Source of the DNA: Acinetobacter pullicarnis
GTDB lineage: Bacteria; Pseudomonadota; Gammaproteobacteria; Pseudomonadales; Moraxellaceae
Direction: 5' to 3'
NCBI RefSeq assembly: GCF_006352475.1
Contig: NZ_VCMZ01000001.1
Location: 1,798,001 to 1,862,000 of the forward strand
Length of the DNA stretch: 64,000 bases
Made by a program: the position numbers and the translations under genes. The notes beneath the pieces were generated by a model that did no database searches, was not told the DNA's origin, and saw only the letters and a program-made list of their open reading frames with translations. Shown piece by piece: positions 25,720 to 34,356 of this stretch (positions are counted from its first letter, which is position 1; the number at the start of each line of letters is the position of its first letter).

Positions 25720-26901
25720 ATGTTGAGCAAACATGAGTTATTACAAAAACGCCATGAGATTGAAGTCTTACGCGAAAATAGTAATTTTTCTTTAAGGCAA
25801 TCAGATCAACACGATCAAAGTATTCATAGTTCTTGGCAACGTTCCAAGCTTGCTTCCATCCCGGTAGAGCGAGAAGCAGCCCCCTTACTCGGTTCGACCA
25901 CACAACAGCCCAGTGCGCTGCAAATGGCGCTGTCTCATTGTGAAAATGAGCTCAAACACATTGCACAGCAATCCGCCATGGTGGTTGCTGTTGGGGATGT
26001 GGGAAGTACGATTGTTTGGTCAGCCGCCAGTGGTCAAATGCGACAAGCTGCTGAACGCGTGCATTTTGTGCAGGGGGGGCAATGGCGTGAAGATTTGGTC
26101 GGAACCAATGCTTTGGCACTTTCATTGAAAACTCAAAAATCGAGCTGTGTATTTTCTAACGAACATTATATGTCGTCTATTCATGATTGGGTGTGCTATG
26201 CAGCGCCAATCATTGATCCCTTTTCTAAACAAGTACTCGGTGTAATTGATTTATCTACCACGTGGAATAATCATAATAGTTTAGGTTTATTGGCTGCAGA
26301 GCGTTGTGCCTCGATTATCCAGTCGGCATTATTGGAGTCGCAGCAACAACACATCTTTATTCGTGCCTTTACGGTACCGCAAGTGTTGTTTAATGGTAAA
26401 GTTGCTGTCTTGACCCCCCGCCAAATTGAAATTTTGACGATTTTGGCGCTGTGTCCGCAAGGGATGAATTTAGAGAGTTTACATCAGGCACTTTATGGTG
26501 AACGTAAAGTCAGCATGGGAACCTTGAAAGCTGAAATGTCGCAATTACGCGATATTTTGGGAGGCTTGTTGGGCTCTCGGCCTTATCGTTTATTGGCGAC
26601 AGTAGAAGCTGATTTTTTACAGGCAGAACAAGCACTGGATTCAGGTTATATCGAGCACGCACTCAAACTTTGTCGTGGTGTATTTTTGGCCAAAACGGAA
26701 AGCCCATTTTTATGCGCATGGCGTGATTGTCTAGAATCCCGTTTAAGTAAGGCGATCTTTAATGCCAATGAGGCGGATGTTTTATTAAAGCATTTGGCTT
26801 ATTGTCCAGAAGCGATTGATGCGGTTGAGCGTCTAATCGAGCTGACTCCAGCAGGACATCCTGCGCATCAGTTATTTTTAAAATATAAAGATGCACAGTA
26901 G
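25720..26901 (+). CDS. GAF-domain transcriptional regulator (AcoR-like sensor half without AAA+ module)
   Basis: 393 aa from the ATG at 25720, which has AAGGA 7 nt upstream; the ATG at 25714 is too close to it. The N-terminus (HSSWQRSKLASIP) and residues about 70-210 resemble the GAF sensor of AcoR-type activators (VAVGDVGSTIVWSAASGQMR, WREDLVGTNALALSL, VCYAAPIIDPFSKQVLGVID). Instead of a sigma-54 AAA+ domain, residues about 225-300 look like a winged helix (LTPRQIEILTILALCPQGMN, KAEMSQLRDILGG). It is divergent from the aldehyde dehydrogenase gene and probably controls it through sigma-70 promoters. Confidence 0.75.
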   Translation: MLSKHELLQKRHEIEVLRENSNFSLRQSDQHDQSIHSSWQRSKLASIPVEREAAPLLGSTTQQPSALQMALSHCENELKHIAQQSAMVVAVGDVGSTIVWSAASGQMRQAAERVHFVQGGQWREDLVGTNALALSLKTQKSSCVFSNEHYMSSIHDWVCYAAPIIDPFSKQVLGVIDLSTTWNNHNSLGLLAAERCASIIQSALLESQQQHIFIRAFTVPQVLFNGKVAVLTPRQIEILTILALCPQGMNLESLHQALYGERKVSMGTLKAEMSQLRDILGGLLGSRPYRLLATVEADFLQAEQALDSGYIEHALKLCRGVFLAKTESPFLCAWRDCLESRLSKAIFNANEADVLLKHLAYCPEAIDAVERLIELTPAGHPAHQLFLKYKDAQ

Positions 26902-26961
26902 TCGCGATACAGATTTTCTGCTGTTTATAAAGTGAAATTAACCACTTCAACCAAGCTCAAG

Positions 26962-27924
26962 TTAAAGGTTTTTTTGCTGTAACCAAGCAAATAATTGTTG
27001 ATAAACTGTCTGACGCACTTGGGGTGCAGATAAAACCAAATCATGTAAACCATTCTTAATTGTCATTACACTGACATCACCTTGTAATTTTTTTGCATAC
27101 TTTTCAATATCTTTTACCGATAAAATGACATCGCTACTTTGCGCATCATGGCCCCATTTCCGAGGAAATGTCGTTCGATGTGAGTGCATAATTAATGCAG
27201 GAATACCCAAGTGAGCACCTTGATGAATGTCCTTGTGAGCTTCAAAAATGGCATGCACAAAACTTAAATATGCAAAAGGATAAGTAACGGGTTTCCATTC
27301 TAAATTGAAATCCCATTCACCATGAAAACGCTGATGCAGACTCTGGGTATACCATTTATTTAGTTCGCTTGGAAATTTTAAGTTGGGTAAATATTTACCC
27401 AAGGCGCTGAGGCGTGGCAATGCAATTTTTTTCTTTAAGGGATTGTTGTTGAAGTCATAAAAGGGACTATTACACCAAAGCCCTTTCAGTAACGGATGTT
27501 CTGGATGATGTGCAGCATAGCGTGTCACGATTAGCCCACCAGTCGAATGTCCTGCCAAAATAACGTGATCATGACCTTCTTGACCAATACGATCCAGTGC
27601 CACACTGATTTCGGCTTCATATTCATTTAAATCACGGACATTAAAGCGTTTTTGGTGGCGGCGGTGGGAGCGACCATACTTTCTGAGATCAAGTGCATAG
27701 AAGTCATAGCCATGCTGATTAAATTGATCTGCCATTTCAGTTTGGAAGAAATAATCAAGAAATCCATGAATATATAAAACTGCTTTGGGGGTTTTCTGCG
27801 GGGCTTGTTTGCGCACTAAGGTGGCAACCACAGGACCCTCATAATCGTCAGGAAAGTTGAGGGTGATTTGCTGATAACCAGTTCCCAAAATATCGGGTTG
27901 ATAACTTGTTTCTATGATGTTCAT
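26962..27924 (-). CDS. Alpha/beta hydrolase, serine aminopeptidase S33 / lysophospholipase-like
   Basis: 320 aa with no signal peptide. The oxyanion-hole motif is LYIHGFLDYFFQ, the nucleophile elbow AGHSTGGLIV, and the probable catalytic His lies in NGLHDLVLS. This matches the Hydrolase_4 family of monoacylglycerol lipases and lysophospholipases. The substrate cannot be read from the sequence. It precedes nothing obvious in operon, lying 93 bp downstream of the TetR gene on the same strand. Confidence 0.8.
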   Translation of the reverse strand: MNIIETSYQPDILGTGYQQITLNFPDDYEGPVVATLVRKQAPQKTPKAVLYIHGFLDYFFQTEMADQFNQHGYDFYALDLRKYGRSHRRHQKRFNVRDLNEYEAEISVALDRIGQEGHDHVILAGHSTGGLIVTRYAAHHPEHPLLKGLWCNSPFYDFNNNPLKKKIALPRLSALGKYLPNLKFPSELNKWYTQSLHQRFHGEWDFNLEWKPVTYPFAYLSFVHAIFEAHKDIHQGAHLGIPALIMHSHRTTFPRKWGHDAQSSDVILSVKDIEKYAKKLQGDVSVMTIKNGLHDLVLSAPQVRQTVYQQLFAWLQQKNL

Positions 27925-28017
27925 GTGTCGTCACTATTATTTTTGTCGAGCATTGATCCTTGTTGATTTGCCCTGATTTGTCAATTTTATTTAAATGAAT
28001 TTTCAGTCAATTTAGAG

Positions 28018-28614
28018 TTACTTAGAGGTGGAGAGGCTATGGATGGCATTTTTGAGTAGAAAGAGCATGGCTTCTAGCTTTCGCTCAAAATTGTCGAGTC
28101 CGCTATAGAGAAGGTCAACATGCAGACTATCGACGACACCAATATAAGCATCGCCATAAAGCGTCGTTTGTTCAGTTAAAAGTGCAGTATTTTTTTGCAT
28201 GGACTGAATAAAGTAATCGGTCAAGCAATCGATATAGTTTTGGTAGTGTGTCGCAATATAATCAACCATATGTACAGGGGGTACATAGGCAGTACGGATT
28301 AAAAAGCGCAGATGAATTGATTCGATATAGCGTTGCTTAAGCGCACGACAGTAGAACTCCCCAGGATCACCAGTAGCATTGCTGTTAAAACTCTCCGCAA
28401 CAAATGCACACTCAACTTGTAGAGCATCCTCAATCAATTGTTTGAAGAGTTCATCTTTGCTTTTAAAGTGTGCATAAATCGAGGCTTTGCGAATTCCAAC
28501 CATTTCTGCAATGTTATTCAGCGAGGCACCCTCATAAGTATTAATGACGAAATGTTCGAGTGCTGCTGTGCAGATGCGTTCTTTTGCGACAGAACGTGGT
28601 TTGGAATTTGGCAT
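28018..28614 (-). CDS. TetR-family transcriptional regulator
   Basis: 198 aa. The N-terminal helix-turn-helix is clear (RICTAALEHFVINTYEGASL, NIAEMVGIRKASIYAHFKSK). The C-terminal ligand domain is divergent. The gene starts 7 bp after the stop of the MFS transporter gene, so the two form an operon. A candidate operator lies in the transporter promoter, so it probably represses both genes. Confidence 0.88.
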   Translation of the reverse strand: MPNSKPRSVAKERICTAALEHFVINTYEGASLNNIAEMVGIRKASIYAHFKSKDELFKQLIEDALQVECAFVAESFNSNATGDPGEFYCRALKQRYIESIHLRFLIRTAYVPPVHMVDYIATHYQNYIDCLTDYFIQSMQKNTALLTEQTTLYGDAYIGVVDSLHVDLLYSGLDNFERKLEAMLFLLKNAIHSLSTSK

Positions 28615-28621
28615 GGTTTCC

Positions 28622-29821
28622 CTATTTTAATGAAACGTGAGCGACTTTTGTGCGTGAACCGAAATACACCAGTATTAAAATTAAAGGTGAAATTGCACCT
28701 AATAAACTGAGCCAATAGACCGAACTGATTTCAACCAGTGCACCCGCGATTGGTGTGGCAGTTGATGCCAAAACCATGGGAATTGCACCCAATAATGCTG
28801 CGGTTGAACCCAGTGCAGTCGTTTGAGTTTCCATGGCAATCGCCATCAAGGTCGCTTCTAATATGCCCAAGCCGAATAAGGCCAGGGCAATACTACAGAC
28901 AATACCTGGTAATCCCCAATGTAGTATTTCGGCTGCAACACACGATAAACCACTTAAAGTCATTAATACAGCACCGATCAAGGCCAATTGATTGACTTTG
29001 ATTTTTTTGACTAAATAGGCTGAAGATAAGGCACCACAAATTAAACTCACACTGGTTAAGCCAAAGACTAAACCAAACTGCTCAGCGGTTAAGCCAAATT
29101 GCTTTTGATAGACATAAGCAGAGCCACCGATATAGGCAAATAAAAAGAAAAATACGGCAGACAAAGCCATTAGATTTAACAAGAATGCTTTATTTTTTAA
29201 AATATTGGCATAGCTTTGAAAAATATTGGCGAGGTTGAGTGCAACGCGTTGTTGCTTGAACAAGGTTTCTGGAATATTGAACAGGCTATTTAAAAAGACG
29301 GCTAGGCCCAAGATGCCAAGAAAGATCATGATGCCTTGCCAGCCATAGGCTGCACCCAAAAGTCCGCCCAGTGCAGGTGCCACAATCGGACCCAATGCGA
29401 CAATGGTATTGAGCAGCGCATAGAGTTGTGCCGCTTGTGTACCCGAAGCGACATCTCGAACCATACTCATAATGACCACAATTGCCATGGCAGCACCTAA
29501 ACCTTGAATGGTACGTGCAAAAATGAGCATTTCTAAGCTGGTGGCAAAACCTGCAAGCAAGGATGCCAAGAAATAAACCAATAAGCCGATCAACAGTGGC
29601 GGTCGTCGACCAATGGCATCGGAGACTGGGCCAAAAAAGAGTTGGCCCAGTCCCATAAAAATGAGAAAGACCGTTAAAGATAGTTGCGTGGATGCGTAAG
29701 AAACATGCAGATCTAGTGCCATCTGTGGCATTGAGGCAAGATACATATCAATGGCTGCGGGGCCTAGAGCCACCACAATGGCAAATGATAGGGTTAATTT
29801 AAAACTAATTTGGGATGACAT
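28622..29821 (-). CDS. Bcr/CflA-family multidrug efflux MFS transporter
   Basis: 399 aa with about 12 hydrophobic segments. The MFS signature between helices 2 and 3 is GPVSDAIGRRPPLL. Helix 1 contains AIDMYLASMPQMALDL, which is typical of the Bcr/CflA drug:H+ antiporters (chloramphenicol, bicyclomycin and others). It is co-transcribed with the downstream TetR gene, whose product should control it. The substrate is not predictable. Confidence 0.9.
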   Translation of the reverse strand: MSSQISFKLTLSFAIVVALGPAAIDMYLASMPQMALDLHVSYASTQLSLTVFLIFMGLGQLFFGPVSDAIGRRPPLLIGLLVYFLASLLAGFATSLEMLIFARTIQGLGAAMAIVVIMSMVRDVASGTQAAQLYALLNTIVALGPIVAPALGGLLGAAYGWQGIMIFLGILGLAVFLNSLFNIPETLFKQQRVALNLANIFQSYANILKNKAFLLNLMALSAVFFFLFAYIGGSAYVYQKQFGLTAEQFGLVFGLTSVSLICGALSSAYLVKKIKVNQLALIGAVLMTLSGLSCVAAEILHWGLPGIVCSIALALFGLGILEATLMAIAMETQTTALGSTAALLGAIPMVLASTATPIAGALVEISSVYWLSLLGAISPLILILVYFGSRTKVAHVSLK

Positions 29822-29840
29822 GTATAACTCTAAAGTAAGA

Positions 29841-29859
29841 CTACCTACCGACAGGTAGT
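29841..29859. promoter_or_regulatory. Candidate TetR operator upstream of the MFS-tetR operon
   Basis: CTACC-GACA-GGTAG at 29845-29858 is a perfect 5-bp inverted repeat in a TetR-type half-site pattern, preceded by a second CTAC. It lies 20-38 bp upstream of the transporter start codon, where bound repressor would block transcription. Confidence 0.55.
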
Positions 29860-29994
29860 TAATTTAACGATTTTTTCAGAAGATACAAGTTTTTTTAGCA
29901 TTATTTTAGCGGAGAGGTTTGTAATGGCCTGATAGCAAGAAAGGCACTGTTGTGCGATAGGTTGGCTTGGTTTACGTTAAACAAAAAATACAGC

Positions 29995-30024
29995 AAAAAA
30001 AAGAATAGCGATGGGTCGCTATTC
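29995..30024 (-). terminator. Intrinsic terminator of the Fe-alcohol dehydrogenase gene
   Basis: On the minus strand GAATAGCGA and TCGCTATTC form a 9-bp stem around CCCA, followed by eight T residues. It lies about 155 bp after the stop codon. Confidence 0.88.
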
Positions 30025-30078
30025 TCAGGAAAACTGAAACCAAGTGTAAAACTAAATAAAGGGAGAGTTTGATCAGAA

Positions 30079-30110
30079 GGGACGATCTCAGAGTGTTTTG
30101 AGATCGTCCC
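30079..30110. other. Perfect 12-bp stem-loop in the 3' untranslated part of the alcohol dehydrogenase mRNA
   Basis: GGGACGATCTCA and TGAGATCGTCCC enclose an 8-nt loop. No T-tract follows on either strand, so it is not a typical terminator. It would lie within the transcript ahead of the true terminator and may stabilise the 3' end. Confidence 0.6.
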
Positions 30111-30180
30111 CATATTCAGCCGCGATAACCCCCTACGTATAGAGGACACTGAATTTTGTTGGCTTTACTTCAGTTGTGAC

Positions 30181-31353
30181 TTACATTGCCGCTTCAAACA
30201 GTGCGATCACTTGTGCATCATTGGCTTTACGTGGATTGGTCAACATACAAGCATCATTCTGTGCATTTTTAGCCATAACTGCATGATCCGCTGCTTTCAC
30301 ACCAAGTTCTGCGAGACCTGAAGGAATCCCGATTGAAACTGAAAGCTCACGAATTGCATCAATACCAGCAAATGCAGCTTCTGTCACAGTCAGGCCGTCG
30401 GTATTCACACCCATCAATTCAGCAATTTTCTTATAGCGCTCTGGGCAGGCAATTACGTTGAAGGTACAGATATGAGGGAGCAAGATTGCATTACAAACGC
30501 CGTGAGGAAGGTTGTAGAAACCGCCCAATTGATGCGCCATTGCATGCACGTAGCCCAACGATGCATTGTTGAATGCCATGCCCGCAAGGTATTGTGCATA
30601 GCTCATTGCATCACGTGCTTCAAGATTTTCACCATTGGCAACTGCAGCACTTAACCATTGGCTAATCATGGTAATGGCTTTTTCAGCACAAGCATCGGTA
30701 ATTGGTGTTGCAGCCGTTGAAACATAAGCTTCAATCGCGTGAGTTAAAGCATCCATCCCAGTTGCAGCTGTTAACGCAGCAGGTTTAGCGACCATGAGTT
30801 TAGGATCGTCAACCGCAATTAATGGAGTACAACGCCAATCGATAATTGCCATTTTTACGTGGGTGTCTGTATTGGTAATAATACAGAAACGCGTCATTTC
30901 AGATGCAGTACCCGCGGTGGTGTTAATTGCAATTAACGGTGTCATTGGTACGGTACTTTTATCGATACCTTCGTAGTCGCGAATGTGTCCACCACCTGCT
31001 GTCACAAGGCCAATACCTTTTGCACAGTCATGTGATGATCCACCACCAAGCGATACAATGAAGTCACATTGGTTTTGGTTATAGGCATCAACACCATTAT
31101 GTACGTTTACATCTGTTGGGTTAGGCTCTGCACCAGGGAAGATGTGGCTATCAACACCCGCTTCTTTTAGGTAGTTTACGATGATGTCTGCAACGCCAAA
31201 TTTGAAAAGGCCTGCATCTGTAACGATTAATGCTTTTTTAGCACCCAAATTTTGTGCTTTTGCGCCAACTTCTTTCGCGCAACCTGGACCAAATAATGAA
31301 ACACAAGGAATATAAAAGCCGTTGGTTTGATCTGCAATATTTTTAAATGACAT
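30181..31353 (-). CDS. Iron-containing (group III) alcohol dehydrogenase
   Basis: 390 aa NAD-dependent enzyme of the methanol/1,3-propanediol/YiaY dehydrogenase group. The nucleotide-binding turn is SLGGGSSHDCAKGIGLV. The metal-binding residues fall in GMDALTHAIEAYVS (Asp, His), YVHAMAHQLGGFYNLPHG (two His). It lies alone between its own terminator and a long upstream region with two palindromes. It probably oxidises short- or medium-chain alcohols; the physiological substrate is uncertain. Confidence 0.9.
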   Translation of the reverse strand: MSFKNIADQTNGFYIPCVSLFGPGCAKEVGAKAQNLGAKKALIVTDAGLFKFGVADIIVNYLKEAGVDSHIFPGAEPNPTDVNVHNGVDAYNQNQCDFIVSLGGGSSHDCAKGIGLVTAGGGHIRDYEGIDKSTVPMTPLIAINTTAGTASEMTRFCIITNTDTHVKMAIIDWRCTPLIAVDDPKLMVAKPAALTAATGMDALTHAIEAYVSTAATPITDACAEKAITMISQWLSAAVANGENLEARDAMSYAQYLAGMAFNNASLGYVHAMAHQLGGFYNLPHGVCNAILLPHICTFNVIACPERYKKIAELMGVNTDGLTVTEAAFAGIDAIRELSVSIGIPSGLAELGVKAADHAVMAKNAQNDACMLTNPRKANDAQVIALFEAAM

Positions 31354-31775
31354 GGTGCGATTCCTTCTACCATACAGTAAGTTAATTTTATCCTGGGGGT
31401 GTAATTGCCCCTACACTTTGAGTATCTAAGTAACATACATATTAAGAAACCTACTAAACACCTACCAAAACAGAATGTTAGCTAAAACCTAGTTTTTGGG
31501 ACTGTGTGTAATACACAGATGTTGAGGAGTGCTTTACATTTTTCTTGCGTTAAAACAGGGTGCTAGCTTATTTTAAGGATTGTTGTTTTGTTTAAAATTG
31601 ATCTGGATTTTATATATATTTAATCTTCTGACTTCATGGGAAATAGCTGTTTGTGGACATAGCTTGTCGCAGCACTGGCTTATTTTTAATGAATCCCAAG
31701 CATCTATCGCTTGATTGCTTAACATTTAGAGGAAAAATCGTTAGGCTATAGCAGTTCTATAAGTTTAGGGTTGTT
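31354..31775. other. Regulatory region upstream of the Fe-alcohol dehydrogenase and the helicase gene
   Basis: About 420 AT-rich bp between divergent genes. Two palindromes stand out: GGGGTGTAATTGCCCC (near 31396) and CTGTGTGTAATACACAG (31502-31518). Both are upstream of the alcohol dehydrogenase and could bind regulators. No reading frame of note is present. Confidence 0.5.
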
Positions 31776-33488
31776 ATGAAACAAGACACTGCACTGAAAT
31801 TAATGCAAGCAGGTGAAAATGTCTTTTTGACAGGGTCAGCAGGTGCAGGTAAAACCTATACGCTCAACCAATATATTCATTACTTAAAAGCACGAAAAGT
31901 ACCTGTAGCGATTACGGCATCTACAGGAATTGCGGCCACGCATATGAATGGTATGACCATTCATACTTGGGCAGGCATCGGTATTAAGGATGTCTTGTCT
32001 GACGATGACTTAAAACGCATGAAAGAGCGTAAATATTTAAAAGAGCATTTAGAAAATGCCCAAGTTTTGATTATTGATGAAATTTCCATGTTGCACGCCA
32101 AACAACTCAATTTGGTCAATCAAGTCTTGAAATACTTTAAAGAAAGCGACGAGGCTTTTGGTGGAATTCAAGTGATTGCAGCAGGTGACTTCTTTCAGTT
32201 ACCACCAGTGGGTCGTAATGATGAAAAAAATCGTGATAAATTCTGTTTTATGTCAAATGCTTGGGTTGAAGCGAAGTTTCGAGTCTGCTATTTGACGGAG
32301 CAACATCGTCAAGATGATTCTGCATTGAATGATATTTTAAATGCGATTCGTGCCCAGCAAATTGAACCACAACATATTAAAGCACTTGAAGAAACAAGGC
32401 ATCAAGATATCGGTGAAACCTATACTCGGCTTTATACCCACAATATGGATGTCGATAATATTAACTATCAACATCTTAATGAAATTTCTGGTGATGGCCA
32501 TCAGTTTATCGCGGTAGGTGATGGCAACGATAAGCTGATTGAAACGCTGAAGTCATCCGTTCGGGCACCTGAAGAACTCACCCTTAAAAAACATGCCAAG
32601 GTTATGTTTGTTAAAAACAATTTTGATATGGGGTATATCAATGGCAGCATGGGTGAAGTGATTGGTTTTGAAGAAGATGACCAACATGGTATTTTGCCTA
32701 AAGTGCGCTTGACGGATGGCACGGTCATGCTGGTGGAACCAGAAACGTGGTCGGTTGACAATGACGCTGGCAAGACCATTGCCAGTCTAGAACAAGTACC
32801 TTTGCGTTTGGCTTGGGCAATTACCATTCATAAATCTCAAGGCATGACTTTGGCGGCAGCGGAAATTAACCTCAGCCATACCTTCGAAAAAGGGCAAGGT
32901 TATGTAGCTTTGTCACGGTTAAAATCAATTAATGGTTTGAGATTACTGGGCTTTAATAGCCAAGCTTTAGAATTGGATGCCTTAGCGATTAAAGCAGATC
33001 GTCGTTTTCAAGAGCTGTCGGCAGAAGCAGAGCAGCATTTTATTGAGTCTGATTTAACCAAACAACATCAGGCCTTTATTCGTCATTGTGGTGGGACTTT
33101 AAATCCGACTGAAATTGAACGCAATGAGAAGAAAATCGCCAAGGGCGCGAAGCAAAATTATGCAACGGCCACCATTGATGAAACCAAGGCATTATTTGAG
33201 TCTGGTTATACGATTCAAGATATTGCAGTGGAACGCGGCCTAACACCTGCAACAATTATCAATCACTTGGCGCGGTTACACCGTGAGCAGGGCTTGGATA
33301 TTGCCGTAGCAAATCCCGGTGAAGAAGTGGTCGAGCAAGTTCGTAAAATTTATAAACGTTTGTTGAAACGTCAAAGCCCCGAACATTTCAGTGATGATGG
33401 TGCGATTAAATTACGCCCGATTGTTGAAGCGACCAGTCCGAAAATGGGATACGATCAGGTGCGTTTGGCTTTACTGTTTGTTGAATGA
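31776..33488 (+). CDS. Pif1-like superfamily 1 DNA helicase
   Basis: 570 aa. Walker A is LTGSAGAGKTYTL near the N-terminus, Walker B VLIIDEISMLH, then AAGDFFQLPPVG and TEQHRQDDSAL (motifs III-IV). Motif V/VI is AWAITIHKSQGMTL with QGYVALSRL. These are Pif1/RecD-type SF1B signatures. The C-terminal 140 residues include an HTH-like segment (LFESGYTIQDIAVERGLTPA) as in RQC/HTH_40 helicase tails. It probably unwinds 5'-3' and helps replication past structures. It is monocistronic. Confidence 0.88.
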   Translation: MKQDTALKLMQAGENVFLTGSAGAGKTYTLNQYIHYLKARKVPVAITASTGIAATHMNGMTIHTWAGIGIKDVLSDDDLKRMKERKYLKEHLENAQVLIIDEISMLHAKQLNLVNQVLKYFKESDEAFGGIQVIAAGDFFQLPPVGRNDEKNRDKFCFMSNAWVEAKFRVCYLTEQHRQDDSALNDILNAIRAQQIEPQHIKALEETRHQDIGETYTRLYTHNMDVDNINYQHLNEISGDGHQFIAVGDGNDKLIETLKSSVRAPEELTLKKHAKVMFVKNNFDMGYINGSMGEVIGFEEDDQHGILPKVRLTDGTVMLVEPETWSVDNDAGKTIASLEQVPLRLAWAITIHKSQGMTLAAAEINLSHTFEKGQGYVALSRLKSINGLRLLGFNSQALELDALAIKADRRFQELSAEAEQHFIESDLTKQHQAFIRHCGGTLNPTEIERNEKKIAKGAKQNYATATIDETKALFESGYTIQDIAVERGLTPATIINHLARLHREQGLDIAVANPGEEVVEQVRKIYKRLLKRQSPEHFSDDGAIKLRPIVEATSPKMGYDQVRLALLFVE

Positions 33489-33606
33489 TTGTCTTGAGTC
33501 ATATTCTTAAGTCATTATTTGGGCGAATACAGCAGCTTTGCGCTCAGCACAGGTTTTAAATGGGTTATTCGGTTAACTTAAAAATGTTTAGACGAAGGGG
33601 AAATGG

Positions 33607-33972
33607 ATGCCACAGTTAATCATTGAATATTCTGACAATATCAAAGCGCTTGATGAGAGTGCGTTATTGCTGAGTCTGAATCAGCATTTGATTCAAACCG
33701 GTTTGGTGGTTGGAAAAGATCTCAAATCACGCATTCACGCCAATCATCGTTTTCTGATTGGCTTAGGTGATCAACAGCAAGCTTATGTGCATGCGCATCT
33801 TTATATTTTGAATGGTCGTAGTCTTGCGGAAAAGAAACTATTAGCTGATCAAGTGTTTGCAGCCTTACAACAGTTTGATTATGGTCAAGGATTGGGGCTG
33901 GATTTGCAGTTATGTGTAGAACTGACTGAAATGCCGATTGATGATTATCGTAAAGCGGTTGTGCAGATTTAA
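33607..33972 (+). CDS. 5-carboxymethyl-2-hydroxymuconate isomerase family protein
   Basis: 121 aa. It begins Met-Pro, so removal of Met exposes the catalytic Pro1 of the tautomerase superfamily. The sequence (PQLIIEYSDNIKALDESALL, SRIHANHRFLIGLGDQQQAY, AHLYILNGRSLAEKKLLADQ) matches CHMI (HpcD/HpaF) of the homoprotocatechuate pathway. No other hpa genes are near, so the role may have diverged. Confidence 0.85.
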   Translation: MPQLIIEYSDNIKALDESALLLSLNQHLIQTGLVVGKDLKSRIHANHRFLIGLGDQQQAYVHAHLYILNGRSLAEKKLLADQVFAALQQFDYGQGLGLDLQLCVELTEMPIDDYRKAVVQI

Positions 33973-33983
33973 GTTAAAAGCAA

Positions 33984-34027
33984 CCTCTCCCTGGCGCAGC
34001 AATGCTGCTCATCTCCAACGGGAGAGG
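33984..34027. terminator. Hairpin between convergent genes, repeat-derived
   Basis: CCTCTCCC (33984-33991) pairs with GGGAGAGG (34020-34027). Inside is a second perfect stem GCAGCA/TGCTGC. It separates the CHMI gene (+) from the Rieske gene (-) and may act as a terminator although no T-tract follows. It contains copy 2 of a 13-nt repeat found downstream of alkM. Confidence 0.5.
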
Positions 34028-34035
34028 GTGCATAT

Positions 34036-34356
34036 TTAATCTAAATAAATTCCACCATCCGAATGAACAGTGACTTTAATCGGTTGTAATGATTCGCCTA
34101 AACATGGGCCTGCAATACATTCACCAGTTTCAACATTGAATAATGCGCCATGGGTTGAGCATTCAATGTATTCACCATCTTGATCTAAAAATTGATTTTC
34201 TAGAAATTCGAGTTCGGTCTGTAAATGTGGGCACAGATTCTGATAAGCAAAAAAAGCACCATCCCGTTGCGTAATGAAGAAGGTTGCACCTTCTGCATTG
34301 TCAAAGCTACGTGCTTCACGCTCTGGAATATCTTCGGTCATACAAATTTTATTCAT
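34036..34356 (-). CDS. Rieske [2Fe-2S] protein
   Basis: 106 aa, a single Rieske domain. Cluster ligands are in CPHLQTEL (Cys-x-His) and CSTHGALFN (Cys-x-x-His), with an insert of about 20 residues between them. No signal peptide is present, so it is a soluble cytoplasmic ferredoxin-type protein such as those feeding dioxygenases or nitrite reductase NirD relatives. No oxygenase gene is adjacent. It overlaps the kinase gene by 4 bp (ATGA), so both are co-translated. Confidence 0.88.
   Translation of the reverse strand: MNKICMTEDIPEREARSFDNAEGATFFITQRDGAFFAYQNLCPHLQTELEFLENQFLDQDGEYIECSTHGALFNVETGECIAGPCLGESLQPIKVTVHSDGGIYLD

Noticed and set aside
29901..30149. Minus-strand 82-codon frame after the efflux operon
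   Set aside because: It runs through the terminator and the 12-bp stem of the alcohol dehydrogenase 3' end, so it is unlikely to be translated.
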